Shown here: positions 1 to 9,664 of the stretch, piece after piece
Position numbering within the stretch: position 1 is the stretch's first letter
Layout of the letters: every line of letters begins with the position of its first letter
DNA from: Tropicibacter alexandrii
Lineage (GTDB): Bacteria > Pseudomonadota > Alphaproteobacteria > Rhodobacterales > Rhodobacteraceae
Assembly (NCBI RefSeq): GCF_003667315.2
Contig: NZ_RCTZ02000023.1
Span: 1 to 64,000 of the forward strand
DNA: 64,000 nt
Direction: 5' to 3'
Made by a program: the position numbers and the translations under genes
The notes under the pieces: model-generated
What the model saw: only the letters and a program-made list of their open reading frames with translations
Databases searched by the model: none
What the model was told of the DNA's origin: nothing

Positions 1-150
1 GCCCGCGACGCGCTGCGTGGCTCGGATGCCAAGGTGTCCGAAGTGGCGTTTCGCGTGGGGTATGAAAGCTCCGCCCAGTTTTCGCGCGAATATGCACGGA
101 AGTTCGGTCGGTCGCCGCGTCAGGACCGGGCCGCGCTGGCTGCGGAGTGA
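1..150 (+). CDS. AraC-family regulator, C-terminal fragment
   Basis: The first 49 codons encode the end of an AraC/XylS-type DNA-binding domain: a second helix-turn-helix (VSEVAFRVGYESSAQFSREY) followed by the usual FGRSPRQ ending, then TGA at 148-150. The gene is cut by the left edge, so its ligand domain and target cannot be seen. It converges on rhaK (25 nt gap), so it need not regulate the rhamnose genes, which have their own DeoR-type regulator. Confidence 0.85.
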   Translation, partial: ARDALRGSDAKVSEVAFRVGYESSAQFSREYARKFGRSPRQDRAALAAE

Positions 151-174
151 CCACCGCGATGCACGGTGCGCCGG

Positions 175-1542
175 TCAGCCTCCGGTTGGATAAATGCGTT
201 GCACCCTTTGGGTCCAAGCTGCGCCATAGTCGAACAGACCCCGGGCATCGGCGGGCGCGTGCCGTTCGGTCAGGTGAACCTGCCGGGCGGGGGCCTGCGC
301 GCACAGCAAGGCCGCGCCCATGCTGGTGCCGGTGGCCGTGTTCGAGACAAGAACCTGTCGACCGGTTTGCACCGCCAGCATGTCGAGGAACAGGTCGTTT
401 CGGGCAAAGGGCCCTTCGACGATGATTGGCCCCTGCGCGCCGATCAGATGCAGGCAGGTACCTGTCATCAGGGCGAGGTAAAATGACAGGGCCGCGCCCT
501 TTTCGCCTTGGCTCATCGACGCATCGCTCCAGCCGCCATGCGCGGTGGGGAACGGCCCAGACCCCTGTTCGACTGCCGGATACAGGGCTTTGTGTGAGGT
601 CAGGACATGGGCGATGTCGTCGCGTGTGGGCGTCGATGTCTCTGGCGTCATCCGGTTGTATTCGCGGCCACCCATGAACCGGGCAGAGGGCACGGGATGG
701 CCCATTGCGTTGACGTTCATCAAGGTGTCGCGCGCCGGGTCCAGCGTGACCGGATCGCCATCCACGCTCATGCAGATGACCCATGTTCCGGTCGAAACCA
801 CCGAAAAGGCGCCCTCCATCCCGTGCAGATAGGGCAGAAGCGAGGCATTGCTGTCATGGATGCCGGACCGGACCCGCGTGTCGGCGGGCAAGCCGGTGAC
901 ACGCGCCACCTCTGTCGTGATCTCGCCCGCCACATCGCCAGCCGCAGCGAGCGGGGCCATGGTCAGACCCAGCCGGTCCGGCAGATCGGAAAACCGCCCT
1001 TCTTGCGGCAGCCACAGGTCTGTGTGACAGCCCAGCGATGTCGGCTCGGTGGCGAAGCATCCCGTCAGCCGCCCGGACCAGTATTGCGGATAGCTGGCAA
1101 CCTGCGCGGTCCGCGACCGCAGATCGGGGAAGGTTTCCACCAGCCAATGCAGCTGCGCCCCGGCGTTCAGCCCCGCAGGCAGACGGGGCGCGCCGGTTTC
1201 GTCGAAAGCCCCCCGGATCGCGGCATAGTCCCGCGCCAAGCTGTCCGGACCGTCATGTTCGTAGTCCAGTACCGGGCAGGCCAAGCCCCCCGTCTGATCG
1301 AGCAGAACGAAACAGGCGCCATGGGTGGTCACGCTGATCTCGTCCACGCCGTGTTCCGCCTGCATCCGCCGGAGCCCGTCGAGAACGAAGGCCCAGATCC
1401 CGTCGATGTCGAAATGCGGATAGGGCGGCCCCGCCACGACCCGGTTCGGGCGCGTCACGACGGCGATCTCGGTCATGCTGTCCATGTCGACCAGAGCCAG
1501 CTTGACGTTGGTCTTGCCGATATCGAGGACGGCCACCCTCAT
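175..1542 (-). CDS. rhaK: L-rhamnulose kinase, FGGY carbohydrate kinase family (RhaK)
   Basis: Encodes 455 aa. The N-terminus [19 protein letters not shown] is the phosphate-binding start of FGGY kinases, and [10 protein letters not shown] in the middle carries the likely catalytic Asp. The family phosphorylates ketoses such as L-rhamnulose with ATP. ATG at 1542 was chosen because it overlaps the TGA of the mutarotase gene (ATGA) and because homology begins there; the reading frame stays open upstream but runs through rhaU. It is the last gene of the leftward operon whose order matches the Rhizobium leguminosarum rhaRSTPQUK operon. In that species the kinase is also needed for transport; whether this holds here is inference. 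Confidence 0.9.
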   Translation of the reverse strand: MRVAVLDIGKTNVKLALVDMDSMTEIAVVTRPNRVVAGPPYPHFDIDGIWAFVLDGLRRMQAEHGVDEISVTTHGACFVLLDQTGGLACPVLDYEHDGPDSLARDYAAIRGAFDETGAPRLPAGLNAGAQLHWLVETFPDLRSRTAQVASYPQYWSGRLTGCFATEPTSLGCHTDLWLPQEGRFSDLPDRLGLTMAPLAAAGDVAGEITTEVARVTGLPADTRVRSGIHDSNASLLPYLHGMEGAFSVVSTGTWVICMSVDGDPVTLDPARDTLMNVNAMGHPVPSARFMGGREYNRMTPETSTPTRDDIAHVLTSHKALYPAVEQGSGPFPTAHGGWSDASMSQGEKGAALSFYLALMTGTCLHLIGAQGPIIVEGPFARNDLFLDMLAVQTGRQVLVSNTATGTSMGAALLCAQAPARQVHLTERHAPADARGLFDYGAAWTQRVQRIYPTGG

Positions 1543-1853
1543 GGCATGTGGAACATGGGCAGGAGCGGATTGGTCACTGGCGCGTTGTCGGGATGGGTGT
1601 CCATGATGTCGGCCATATGCGCCCACCACCGCTGCATGATCTCGGTTCCCGGCAGGTCATCCATGCGGTGGTCGTCCGTGCGCCACAGCACCCCGAATAG
1701 GGTATGCGTGTCCGGATCGAGATGGATCGAGTAGTCCGAGACACCCGCCTCTTTCAGAAGCGCGACCAGTTCGGGCCAGATGTCGTCATGGCGGCGCTTG
1801 TATTCCTCGGCCTGACCGGGGGCGAGCCGCATGGTAAAGGCGTGTTTCTGCAT
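1539..1853 (-). CDS. rhaU: L-rhamnose mutarotase (RhaU/RhaM)
   Basis: A complete 104-aa protein, the normal length for the family. It interconverts the alpha and beta anomers of L-rhamnose so that the isomerase receives its preferred form. [20 protein letters not shown], an internal YSIHLD stretch and the WWAHMADIM region are typical. The start ATG at 1853 overlaps the stop of the permease upstream (ATGA) and its own stop overlaps the rhaK start, so all three are probably translationally coupled. The family is called RhaU in rhizobia and RhaM in E. coli. Confidence 0.92.
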   Translation of the reverse strand: MQKHAFTMRLAPGQAEEYKRRHDDIWPELVALLKEAGVSDYSIHLDPDTHTLFGVLWRTDDHRMDDLPGTEIMQRWWAHMADIMDTHPDNAPVTNPLLPMFHMP

Positions 1854-2845
1854 CACTTCCTCCACATCTTCCACAGGCGTGGCAGGGCGATCACGCCGAT
1901 CAGCATCAGGCCGATGAAGATCGACATGACGATCCCCGGCACGTTCAGCAAACCAAGGCCGAAGGTCACCAGCCCCATGACGAAGGCGGCGATGACCACG
2001 CCGGGGATGCTGCCCGCGCCGCCTAGGATCGACACGCCGCCCAGCACCACCATGGTGACCACCTCCAGTTCCCAGCCCATGCCGATGGACGGGCGCGTCG
2101 ATCCCAGCCGCGAGGTCAGGCAGATCGCCGCCACGCCGGACATGAGGCCTGTCAGCAGGAACAGGATGAACTTCACCCGTGCCACGCGGATGCCAGAGAA
2201 CTGCGCCGCCGTGGCGTTGTTGCCGATGGCATAGACGGTGCGGCCAAAATTGGTGCGGTGCAGCAGGACATAGTAGATGACGGCCAGCACGGCGAAGAGC
2301 ACGAACTCGAATGAGATCACCCAAAACACGTAGCCTTGTCCGAAATAGGCGAAATCCGACGGGTAGTCGCGATAGGCCCCATCCCCCAACACGATGAACG
2401 AGATGCCCCGGAACAGGCTCATCGTGCCGATGGTGACGACGATGGATGGCAGGCCCAGACGGGTTACCAGCGCACCGTTGAAGGCACCGCACGCAAGGCC
2501 GGTGGCAAGACCGACCACGATCAGCCCCGGCGTGCCGACGCCCACCGATGCCGCAGCCCCCATCGCGGTCGAGGCCAGCGCGATGATCGACGCGACGCTC
2601 AGGTCGATCTCGCCCGCGATGATCAAAAGCGCCATGGCAAAGGCGATCATGGCCTTTTCGGTGAAGTTGAAGGTCGCGTCGCTGAGGTTCCAGGCGTTCA
2701 GGAAATAGGGCGAGGCCAGCGAATTGGCGATGAAGATCGCCACCGCCACGACCAGCAGGAGCAGTTCCCACGACCCCAGCAGGCGCGCGGCCGGGCTGTG
2801 CAGGCGGTCGGGGATGCGGCGCGGTGTGAGGCTTGCGTCGCTCAT
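1853..2845 (-). CDS. rhaQ: Rhamnose ABC transporter permease (RhaQ)
   Basis: A 330-aa membrane protein of the ribose/rhamnose-type ABC permease family (BPD_transp_2) with about ten hydrophobic segments. The motif [10 protein letters not shown] is the family's conserved cytoplasmic-loop signature, and [15 protein letters not shown] near the C-terminus is also typical. ATG at 2845 overlaps the TGA of rhaP. It is expected to pair with RhaP in the inner membrane around the RhaT ATPase. Confidence 0.9.
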   Translation of the reverse strand: MSDASLTPRRIPDRLHSPAARLLGSWELLLLVVAVAIFIANSLASPYFLNAWNLSDATFNFTEKAMIAFAMALLIIAGEIDLSVASIIALASTAMGAAASVGVGTPGLIVVGLATGLACGAFNGALVTRLGLPSIVVTIGTMSLFRGISFIVLGDGAYRDYPSDFAYFGQGYVFWVISFEFVLFAVLAVIYYVLLHRTNFGRTVYAIGNNATAAQFSGIRVARVKFILFLLTGLMSGVAAICLTSRLGSTRPSIGMGWELEVVTMVVLGGVSILGGAGSIPGVVIAAFVMGLVTFGLGLLNVPGIVMSIFIGLMLIGVIALPRLWKMWRK

Positions 2846-3834
2846 GCGGTGGCTCCTTCGGTCTGCTCCTGCGCGCGGCGCAGGATGATGCGGCCCTTGC
2901 GCTTGGTGTTGCGGGTGTTCAAAGTGACCGCGACGATGATCGCCGTGCCCGAAATGGCCATCTGCCAAAACGGCGAGATGTCCACGACCGGCAGGGCGTT
3001 CTTGACGATGCCAAGGAACAACGCCCCGAGAATGGTGCCAAGGATCGTGCCCGCCCCTCCGGCGATGGAGATGCCCCCGATCACGCAGGCGGCGACGACT
3101 TCCAGTTCGAAGCCCCCGGCGATGTCCACATAGGCCACCGCGTAGCGCGCCACCCAGAGATAGCCGCACAGCCCGGCCAGAGCCCCCGACAGGGTAAAGG
3201 CCCAGAATTGCGTGCGCCCGACGGAAATGCCGGTATAGACGGCGGCGTGCGGGTTGCCGCCCACCGCGTAGAAGGCGCGCCCCAGCGGCGTGCTGCGGAT
3301 CATCACGATCATGACGACCGCCGCGAGGATGCCGAACCAAGCCAGCATCGGCAGCCCCAGCACCGTCGCGCGTGGAAAGCCGGTGAAGGCGGCGGACATC
3401 TCGTGCGCATTGACCCACGCCCCGTCCGAGATCAGGAAGATGGTGCCGCGATAGATCGTCATGGTGCCCAGCGTCACCACGATCGACGGGATCGCCAGCT
3501 TCCACACCAGAAGGCCGTTCACCATCCCCATCACTGCGCCCAGCGTCACGGCGATCAGCAGGATCACCACGACCGGCACTCCGGGCATGGCGGCGTTCAG
3601 CATGGCGCAGACCATACCGGTCAGCGCAAGGTTGGCCGCCACGGACAGGTCAATGCAGCGCGTCAGGATCACCACCGTCTGCCCCAATGCGAGGATCAGC
3701 AACGGTGACGTGTCCGTGAAGACCCGCGCAAGGTTGTCGGGCGCGATGAAGGCGGGAAAGCGGCTGGCGATCAGGGCGAGCAGCACCAAGATGGCCCCGG
3801 CCAGCAAGGCTTCGCGTGATTTGAACAGGCTCAT
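2842..3834 (-). CDS. rhaP: Rhamnose ABC transporter permease (RhaP)
   Basis: A second 330-aa permease of the same family, with the motif [15 protein letters not shown] and a C-terminal [15 protein letters not shown]. It has the same length as RhaQ but a clearly different sequence, as expected for a heterodimeric sugar permease. The start overlaps the rhaT stop by 4 nt (ATGA) and the stop overlaps the rhaQ start, giving a continuous translationally coupled T-P-Q-U-K block. Confidence 0.9.
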   Translation of the reverse strand: MSLFKSREALLAGAILVLLALIASRFPAFIAPDNLARVFTDTSPLLILALGQTVVILTRCIDLSVAANLALTGMVCAMLNAAMPGVPVVVILLIAVTLGAVMGMVNGLLVWKLAIPSIVVTLGTMTIYRGTIFLISDGAWVNAHEMSAAFTGFPRATVLGLPMLAWFGILAAVVMIVMIRSTPLGRAFYAVGGNPHAAVYTGISVGRTQFWAFTLSGALAGLCGYLWVARYAVAYVDIAGGFELEVVAACVIGGISIAGGAGTILGTILGALFLGIVKNALPVVDISPFWQMAISGTAIIVAVTLNTRNTKRKGRIILRRAQEQTEGATA

Positions 3835-5381
3835 GCGCTCTCTCCGATCCCCGCCGCAAAGCGGACCAGTGTTTCCGGGGTCAGGTCATCGCCCTCCAGT
3901 TCGGCGGCGATCAGCCCTTCGCGCATGACGATGACGCGGTCGGACATGCCCAGAACCTCGGGGATTTCCGAGCTGACCATGATGACCGAAAGCCCCTGCG
4001 CGGCCAGTTCGGCCATGAAGGCGTGAACGGCGGCCTTGGACCCGATATCGATGCCTTTTGTCGGCTCGTCGAGGATGATCACGCGCGGCTTGGTTGCCAG
4101 CCACTTGGCAATGACCACCTTTTGTTGGTTGCCCCCCGACAGGTTGCCGACATCCTGATCCAGCGCCGCCGCCCTCAGGTCGAGCCGTTCGGTATATTCA
4201 CGCGCCAAGGCGAATTCCTCGGACAGGCGCAGGAAGCCGCTGCGCGAGGTCTGCGTCAGCGAGGGCAACGTCACGTTCTGGAAGATCGGCAGACCGATCA
4301 CCGCGCCCTGCTTGCCGCGATCTTCGGGGACGTAGACGATGCCCGCCTCGACCGCCTCGGCGGGGGAGCGGATCACCTTGATCTGGCCGTCGATCTGCGT
4401 GACGCCCTTGGACGGTTTCGTGATCCCGAAAAGCGCCTGCATGACCTCGGACCGCCCTGCCCCGACAAGACCGTAAAAGCCAAGGATCTCGCCCCGCCGC
4501 AGGGTGAAATTGATGTTCTCGAACTCGGTCGGGTGGGCGTAGCCGACCACCTTCAGCACATCGTCCCCCGGCGCTTTCCGGCGCTCGGGGAAAATCTGGT
4601 TTACGTCGCGGCCGACCATCAGGCGCACAAGGTCGCCTTCGGTCACGTCAGCCATCAGCCCGGCACCGACATGGGTGCCATCGCGGAACACGGTGTAGCG
4701 GTCGGCGATGCGAAAGACCTCGTCGAACTTGTGGCTGATGAACAGGATCGCGCGGCCCTCGGCCTTAAGCCGGTCGACCAGATCGTAGAGCTCTTCGATT
4801 TCCTTGTGTGACAGCGCGGCGGTGGGTTCGTCCATCACCACGACACGCGCATCGACCGACAGCGCGCGGGCGATGGCGACCAGATGTTTCGACGCGATGC
4901 CCAGATCGCGCAGCGGCGTGTCCGGGTCCAGATCGGCATCGATCCGGGCAAGGATGTATGCGGCGCGGCTCCGCATCGCCTTCCAGTCGATCAGGCCGAA
5001 CCGGCCGCGCGGCGCATGGCCGATAAAGATGTTCTCCGCCACGGTCAGTTCGTCGAACAGGACGGTTTCCTGATGGATCGCGGTGATGCCCGCAACCGAT
5101 GCATCCTGCGCCGTGGCGAAAGTGACCGGCGCACCCGCCACATGTATCGTGCCGCTATCGGGCTGGTAAATTCCCGTGAGCGTCTTGACCAGCGTCGATT
5201 TGCCTGCACCGTTTTCCCCGATCAGGGCGGTGACCTGGCCCGGGAACAGCTCCAACGAGACGCCATCCAGCGCCTTCACGCCGGGGAATGTCTTTGTGAT
5301 GTCCCTGAGGGCGAGAACCGGCGTGTCAGAGATGTCTGACCGCGGGCTGTCGAACTGCCGGGACTCGACGCTGAGTTGCAT
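3831..5381 (-). CDS. rhaT: Rhamnose ABC transporter ATP-binding protein, two ABC domains (RhaT)
   Basis: A 516-aa tandem ABC ATPase. Domain 1 has Walker A GENGAGKST and Walker B VVVMDEPTAAL. Domain 2 has the degenerate P-loop GLVGAGRSEV usual in the MglA/RbsA/XylG class, signature LSGGNQQK and Walker B VIILDEPTKGID. It powers import through RhaPQ. A gap of about 93 nt separates it from rhaS upstream; that gap holds no gene and may separate abundant binding-protein mRNA from the rest. Confidence 0.92.
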   Translation of the reverse strand: MQLSVESRQFDSPRSDISDTPVLALRDITKTFPGVKALDGVSLELFPGQVTALIGENGAGKSTLVKTLTGIYQPDSGTIHVAGAPVTFATAQDASVAGITAIHQETVLFDELTVAENIFIGHAPRGRFGLIDWKAMRSRAAYILARIDADLDPDTPLRDLGIASKHLVAIARALSVDARVVVMDEPTAALSHKEIEELYDLVDRLKAEGRAILFISHKFDEVFRIADRYTVFRDGTHVGAGLMADVTEGDLVRLMVGRDVNQIFPERRKAPGDDVLKVVGYAHPTEFENINFTLRRGEILGFYGLVGAGRSEVMQALFGITKPSKGVTQIDGQIKVIRSPAEAVEAGIVYVPEDRGKQGAVIGLPIFQNVTLPSLTQTSRSGFLRLSEEFALAREYTERLDLRAAALDQDVGNLSGGNQQKVVIAKWLATKPRVIILDEPTKGIDIGSKAAVHAFMAELAAQGLSVIMVSSEIPEVLGMSDRVIVMREGLIAAELEGDDLTPETLVRFAAGIGESA

Positions 5382-5474
5382 CGTGGCCTCCGCTGGATGT
5401 GGGAATGTCTAGGCCCCCGGCGCAAGCGGCACCGGGGGCGGCCCCGGAACACCCTGCGCCGGGACGGGAGGAAA

Positions 5475-6476
5475 TCAGAAGATATCCTTGAAATCGTTGA
5501 TGTTGCTTGCATCATAGACGAAGGGATCGGCCATCGCGCCCTCGGTGTTCTCGTCCAGCGTCAGCGTGCCCATGCGGCCCATCGGGATTTCCGCACCCGG
5601 CGCGGCCTCTGCCGCATCGGTGGCCAGTTGGTAGGCCAGCATCGTCGCCGAATAGCCAAGGTCGATCGGGTTCCAGATCGCAAAGGACTTGGACGCGCCA
5701 CTTTCGATCGCGCCCGCCATTTCCGAAGGCAGGCCAAGGCCGGTCACGTTCACCTGCCCCACCTTGCCCGCATCCTCCACGGCGCGCGCCGCAGCCACGA
5801 TGCCCACCGACGTCGGCGCGATGATCGCGTCGAGGTCCGGATAGGTCTGCATCAGGCCGGTGGCCTCGCGATAGGATTTGTCGGCAAGATCGTCGCCATA
5901 GACGGTGCCGACCACTTCGATCCCCTCGTAATTGCCCATCACCTTGTTCATCTCGGCTATCCAGGTGTTCTGGTTCGTCGAGGTGGTGGTGGCCGACAGC
6001 ACAGCAACCTTGCCGCCCTCGGGCAGTTCGTCGGCGGCGAGCTTGATGATCATGTTGCCGATCAACGGGTTGGACGACGGGTTGAGGTGAAGCTCACGGC
6101 CCTCGGCGGCAACGCCCGAGTCCCACGAAATCACGGTGATGCCGCGCTGCATCGCCTTTTTCAGAACCGGTACCAGCGCGTCGGTGTCATTGGCAGAGAC
6201 CGCGATCGCGTCGACCTGCTGCGCGATCAGCGCGTTGATGACCTCGATCTGGCCTTCGGCGGTGGTATCGGTCGGGCCGGTGTAGATCACCTCGACATTG
6301 CCCAGTTCGGCAGCCGCCTCTTCGGCGCCTTTGGCTGCGGCCTCGAAGAAGCCGATGCCCAGCGCCTTGACCACCAACGCGATGCGCACCGTGTCCTCCT
6401 GCGCCGTTGCGACGGACCCGGCCATCAAAGCGGCGGCCATGGCCGCGCCACCAAACAGTCTGCGTGTGAGTTTCAT
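5475..6476 (-). CDS. rhaS: Rhamnose-binding periplasmic protein (RhaS)
   Basis: A 333-aa sugar-binding protein of the Peripla_BP_4 / ribose-binding type. The N-terminus MKLTRRLFGGAAMAAALMAG followed by ATAQ is a signal peptide with a clear cleavage site. The start ATG at 6476 is preceded by a strong GGGAGGAAA site; a longer frame starting at 6521 lacks this. Internal features such as ALIAQQVDAIAVSANDTDAL match the hinge region of the family. It delivers L-rhamnose to RhaPQT. This RhaS is the binding protein of the rhizobial nomenclature, not the E. coli AraC-type activator. Confidence 0.9.
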   Translation of the reverse strand: MKLTRRLFGGAAMAAALMAGSVATAQEDTVRIALVVKALGIGFFEAAAKGAEEAAAELGNVEVIYTGPTDTTAEGQIEVINALIAQQVDAIAVSANDTDALVPVLKKAMQRGITVISWDSGVAAEGRELHLNPSSNPLIGNMIIKLAADELPEGGKVAVLSATTTSTNQNTWIAEMNKVMGNYEGIEVVGTVYGDDLADKSYREATGLMQTYPDLDAIIAPTSVGIVAAARAVEDAGKVGQVNVTGLGLPSEMAGAIESGASKSFAIWNPIDLGYSATMLAYQLATDAAEAAPGAEIPMGRMGTLTLDENTEGAMADPFVYDASNINDFKDIF

Positions 6477-6501
6477 GTCTTTCCTCCCAAAAGTGAGCGC
6501 C

Positions 6502-7302
6502 TCAACCGGCGTTCGTTTCACGCGCGGCGCTTCCCTGCGCCACGATCACCCGGATGTCGGCCGCTTCCAGCATGGAGGCGGCGCGATCCGGTATGCCCTC
6601 GTCAGTGATGACGACGTCGATGCGGTCGAGCGGGCAAAGCACGAGGCTCGACCGGTTCTCGAATTTCGAACTGTCGGCCAGAACGATCAGCTCATCGGCC
6701 TGCCCGATCAGCTTTTCTTCGGCTTGGATCAGCAGCGGGTCGCCTTCCATCAGGCCGATGGGGCCAAGGCCATGGGCGCCCATGAACATGCGCCGGGCGT
6801 AGAAGTGCCGCGTCATGTCGTTGTCGAAGGGCGACAGGATGATGTTCTGCTCGCGATAGATCGCGCCGCCGGGCACCATCACCGTGTTCTTGGAGTGGCG
6901 CAGCAAGTGTTCGGCAATGGGAAAGCTGTTGGTCAGCACCTGCATGCGGCGATTGACCAGCGGATGCACCATCTGGAACGTCGTCGTGCCACCGTTGATG
7001 ATGATCGGTTCACCATCGTTGCACAGGTTGACCGCCTCCCGGGCAATCGCCGTCTTGGCCTCGACGTTGATCGCCTGATTGACGCTGAACGGACGGCCCG
7101 CAAGCCCCGGAAACGCGGGCGGCGTCAGCGCCTCGGCCCCGCCCCGCACGCGACGAAGGCGCTTTTGCCCGTCAAGCGTGGCGATGTCGCGGCGAATGGT
7201 GGCCTCGGATGTTTCCGTCAGCGTCACCAGCTCGGCCACCGTCACGATGGGCCGCTCTTGGACTGCGGATAGAATGATCCTGTGGCGTTCCGTCTCGTGC
7301 AT
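6502..7302 (-). CDS. rhaR: DeoR/GlpR-family transcriptional regulator (RhaR)
   Basis: A 266-aa DeoR-family regulator. The first about 60 residues hold the winged helix (VTVAELVTLTETSEATIRRD), and the rest is the sugar-phosphate-binding DeoRC domain with IIINGGTTTFQM. ATG at 7302 is preceded by GGGAGGA; the longer frame from 7353 lacks a site. It is the first gene of the leftward rha operon and diverges from rhaD, so it most likely represses both until a rhamnose metabolite binds. The role is inferred from family and position. Confidence 0.88.
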   Translation of the reverse strand: MHETERHRIILSAVQERPIVTVAELVTLTETSEATIRRDIATLDGQKRLRRVRGGAEALTPPAFPGLAGRPFSVNQAINVEAKTAIAREAVNLCNDGEPIIINGGTTTFQMVHPLVNRRMQVLTNSFPIAEHLLRHSKNTVMVPGGAIYREQNIILSPFDNDMTRHFYARRMFMGAHGLGPIGLMEGDPLLIQAEEKLIGQADELIVLADSSKFENRSSLVLCPLDRIDVVITDEGIPDRAASMLEAADIRVIVAQGSAARETNAG

Positions 7303-7366
7303 TGTGTCCTCCCGTATACCAAGAATGCCTGATTCACCGTCTCGGTCAATCATTTTCTTTCATTTT

Positions 7367-7403
7367 CGATCATACTGCGGTGCAGCATGATTGTTTATGA
7401 TCG
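7367..7403. promoter_or_regulatory. Candidate RhaR operator in the rhaR-rhaD divergent promoter region
   Basis: An exact inverted repeat CGATCATA (7367-7374) and TATGATCG (7396-7403) with a 21-nt spacer lies in the 186-nt divergent intergenic region. T-rich TTTC repeats at 7351-7366 (CATTTTCTTTCATTTTC) resemble the repeated TTTC motifs bound by DeoR-family proteins. A TTGACT at 7411-7416 may be the -35 element of the rhaD promoter. Binding is inferred from position only. Confidence 0.5.
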
Positions 7404-7488
7404 GTTTTGCTTGACTTGCCGCACGGTTGCGCTCACGCTGTTCCCGACGCAAGAGGCCGCATCCTGCGGCGTTCCAGGGAGGATGACC

Positions 7489-9588
7489 ATGCTGACCCGC
7501 GCCGAAAATCGGCTTCAAAACCTGTGGGATGACGCCCGTGCAAAGGACATGAGCGAACCCGAGAAGCTGCTGTACCGATCCAACCTTCTGGGCTCCGACA
7601 AGCGAATCACGAACTACGGCGGCGGCAACACCTCGGCCAAGGTGATGGAGAGCGATCCGCTCACCGGCGATCAGGTCGAGGTGCTGTGGGTCAAAGGATC
7701 GGGCGGCGATGTCGGCTCGATCAAGATGGACGGCTTTGCCACGCTCTACATGGACAAGCTGCGCGCCCTGAAGGGCAAGTATCGCGGCGTCGACCACGAA
7801 GACGAGATGGTCGGCTACCTGCCGCATTGCACCTTCAACCTGAACGCCCGCGCGGCCTCCATCGACACGCCGCTGCACGCCTATGTGCCGAAAAAGCACG
7901 TCGACCACATGCATCCGGACGCGATCATCGCCATCGCGGCATCAAAGAATTCGCGCGAATTGACCGCCGAGATCTTTGGCGACGAGATCGGTTGGCTGCC
8001 GTGGAAGAAGCCCGGCTACGAACTGGGTCTGTGGCTGGAGAAATTCGCGCTCGAAAACCCTCAGGCCAAGGGGGTCGTGCTCGAAAGCCACGGCCTGTTC
8101 ACATGGGATGACGACGCGAAGGCCTGCTACGAACTGACCTTGGAGATCATCCAGAAGGCGATGGACTGGTTCGAGGAAAAGACCGCCGGGGTCGCGGCCT
8201 TTGGCGGCGCGGAGCATACGTCGCTGGCACCGGAGGCGCGCCGCGCGGTTGCGGCGCGGTTGATGCCCGCGATCCGCGGCTTCGTCTCGGGCAACCAGCA
8301 CATGGTCGGTCATTTCGAGGACAGCGCCACGGTTCTGGAATTCGTGAACGCCAAGGACATGCGGGCCCTCGCGGCCCTTGGCACCTCCTGCCCGGACCAC
8401 TTCCTGCGCACCAAGATCCGCCCGCTGGTGATCGACTTCGACCCGGCGCAGAACGATATCGACGGCGTGCTGGCTGGCTTGGCGGACCAGATCGCCGCCT
8501 ATCGCGACGATTACGCCGCCTATTACGACCGCTGCAAACATGCGGACAGCCCCGCGCTGCGCGATCCCAATGCAGTGGTCTACCTCGTGCCCGGTGTCGG
8601 CATGATCACCTTTGCCAAGGACAAGGCGACGGCGCGCATTTCGGGCGAATTCTACGTCAACGCCATCAACGTGATGCGTGGCGCCTCGTCGGTGTCGGAA
8701 TATGTCGGTCTGCCCGAGCAGGAGGCCTTCGATATCGAATACTGGCTCCTCGAAGAGGCCAAGCTGCAACGCATGCCCAAGCCCAAGTCCATGGCGGGCC
8801 GCGTGGCCTTGGTCACCGGCGGCGCGGGCGGGATCGGCATGGCGACGGCGGACAGATACCTGTCCGAAGGGGCCTGCGTGATGCTGGCGGACATCGATCC
8901 TGAGACACTTGATACGGCGCTCGACAGCCTGACCCAGCGCTACGGGCGCGATGTCGTGCGCGCTGTCCAGATGAACGTGACGGATGAGACCGCCGTTTCT
9001 GCGGCCTATGCCGATCTCGCGGTGGAATACGGCGGCATCGACATCCTTGTGTCGAATGCGGGCATCGCCTCCTCGGCCCCGATCGAAGACACCACCCTCG
9101 ACCTGTGGCAGAAGAACATGGACATCCTCTCGACCGGGTATTTCCTTGTCTCCCGCGAGGCGTTCAAGATGCTGCGGGTGCAGGGCTTGGGTGGCTCGGT
9201 CGTGTTCGTGGCGTCCAAGAACGGCCTCGCGGCCTCCCCCAATGCCTCGGCCTATTGCACCGCCAAAGCGTCGGAAATCCATCTGGCCCGCTGCCTCGCG
9301 CTGGAAGGGGCCGAGGCGGGCATTCGCGTCAATGTCGTGAACCCCGATGCGGTGCTGCGCGGGTCCAAGATCTGGGAGGGCGAGTGGCTGGAACAGCGCG
9401 CATCCACCTATGGCACCGACAAGGGCGGCCTCGAAGAGATGTATCGCCAGCGCTCCTTGCTGAAACGGTCGGTCCTGCCGGAGGACATCGCCGAGGCGGC
9501 CTATTTCCTCGCCTCGGACCGGTCGGCCAAGTCCACGGGCAACATCATCAATGTCGACGCCGGCAACAAGGAAGCCTTCACGCGCTGA
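7489..9588 (+). CDS. rhaD: Bifunctional rhamnulose-1-phosphate aldolase / short-chain dehydrogenase (RhaD)
   Basis: A 699-aa fusion. Residues up to about 430 form a class II aldolase/adducin domain with GGGNTSAK and metal-binding HMHPDAI; it cleaves rhamnulose 1-phosphate to DHAP and L-lactaldehyde. The C-terminal part is a short-chain dehydrogenase with the NAD(P) site TGGAGGIG, SNAG and the catalytic YCTAK; it is thought to act on lactaldehyde. Two ATGs lie close together (7483, 7489). The GGGAGG site at 7478-7482 is well spaced only for 7489. It is the first gene of the rightward rhaDI operon. Confidence 0.9.
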   Translation: MLTRAENRLQNLWDDARAKDMSEPEKLLYRSNLLGSDKRITNYGGGNTSAKVMESDPLTGDQVEVLWVKGSGGDVGSIKMDGFATLYMDKLRALKGKYRGVDHEDEMVGYLPHCTFNLNARAASIDTPLHAYVPKKHVDHMHPDAIIAIAASKNSRELTAEIFGDEIGWLPWKKPGYELGLWLEKFALENPQAKGVVLESHGLFTWDDDAKACYELTLEIIQKAMDWFEEKTAGVAAFGGAEHTSLAPEARRAVAARLMPAIRGFVSGNQHMVGHFEDSATVLEFVNAKDMRALAALGTSCPDHFLRTKIRPLVIDFDPAQNDIDGVLAGLADQIAAYRDDYAAYYDRCKHADSPALRDPNAVVYLVPGVGMITFAKDKATARISGEFYVNAINVMRGASSVSEYVGLPEQEAFDIEYWLLEEAKLQRMPKPKSMAGRVALVTGGAGGIGMATADRYLSEGACVMLADIDPETLDTALDSLTQRYGRDVVRAVQMNVTDETAVSAAYADLAVEYGGIDILVSNAGIASSAPIEDTTLDLWQKNMDILSTGYFLVSREAFKMLRVQGLGGSVVFVASKNGLAASPNASAYCTAKASEIHLARCLALEGAEAGIRVNVVNPDAVLRGSKIWEGEWLEQRASTYGTDKGGLEEMYRQRSLLKRSVLPEDIAEAAYFLASDRSAKSTGNIINVDAGNKEAFTR

Positions 9589-9664
9589 ACGGACGGTGGA
9601 TCGAAAGCCGGCCTTGCCGTTGGCGGCAAAGGCGGCCTGTGATCCGCGATAGGGAGGATTTTGA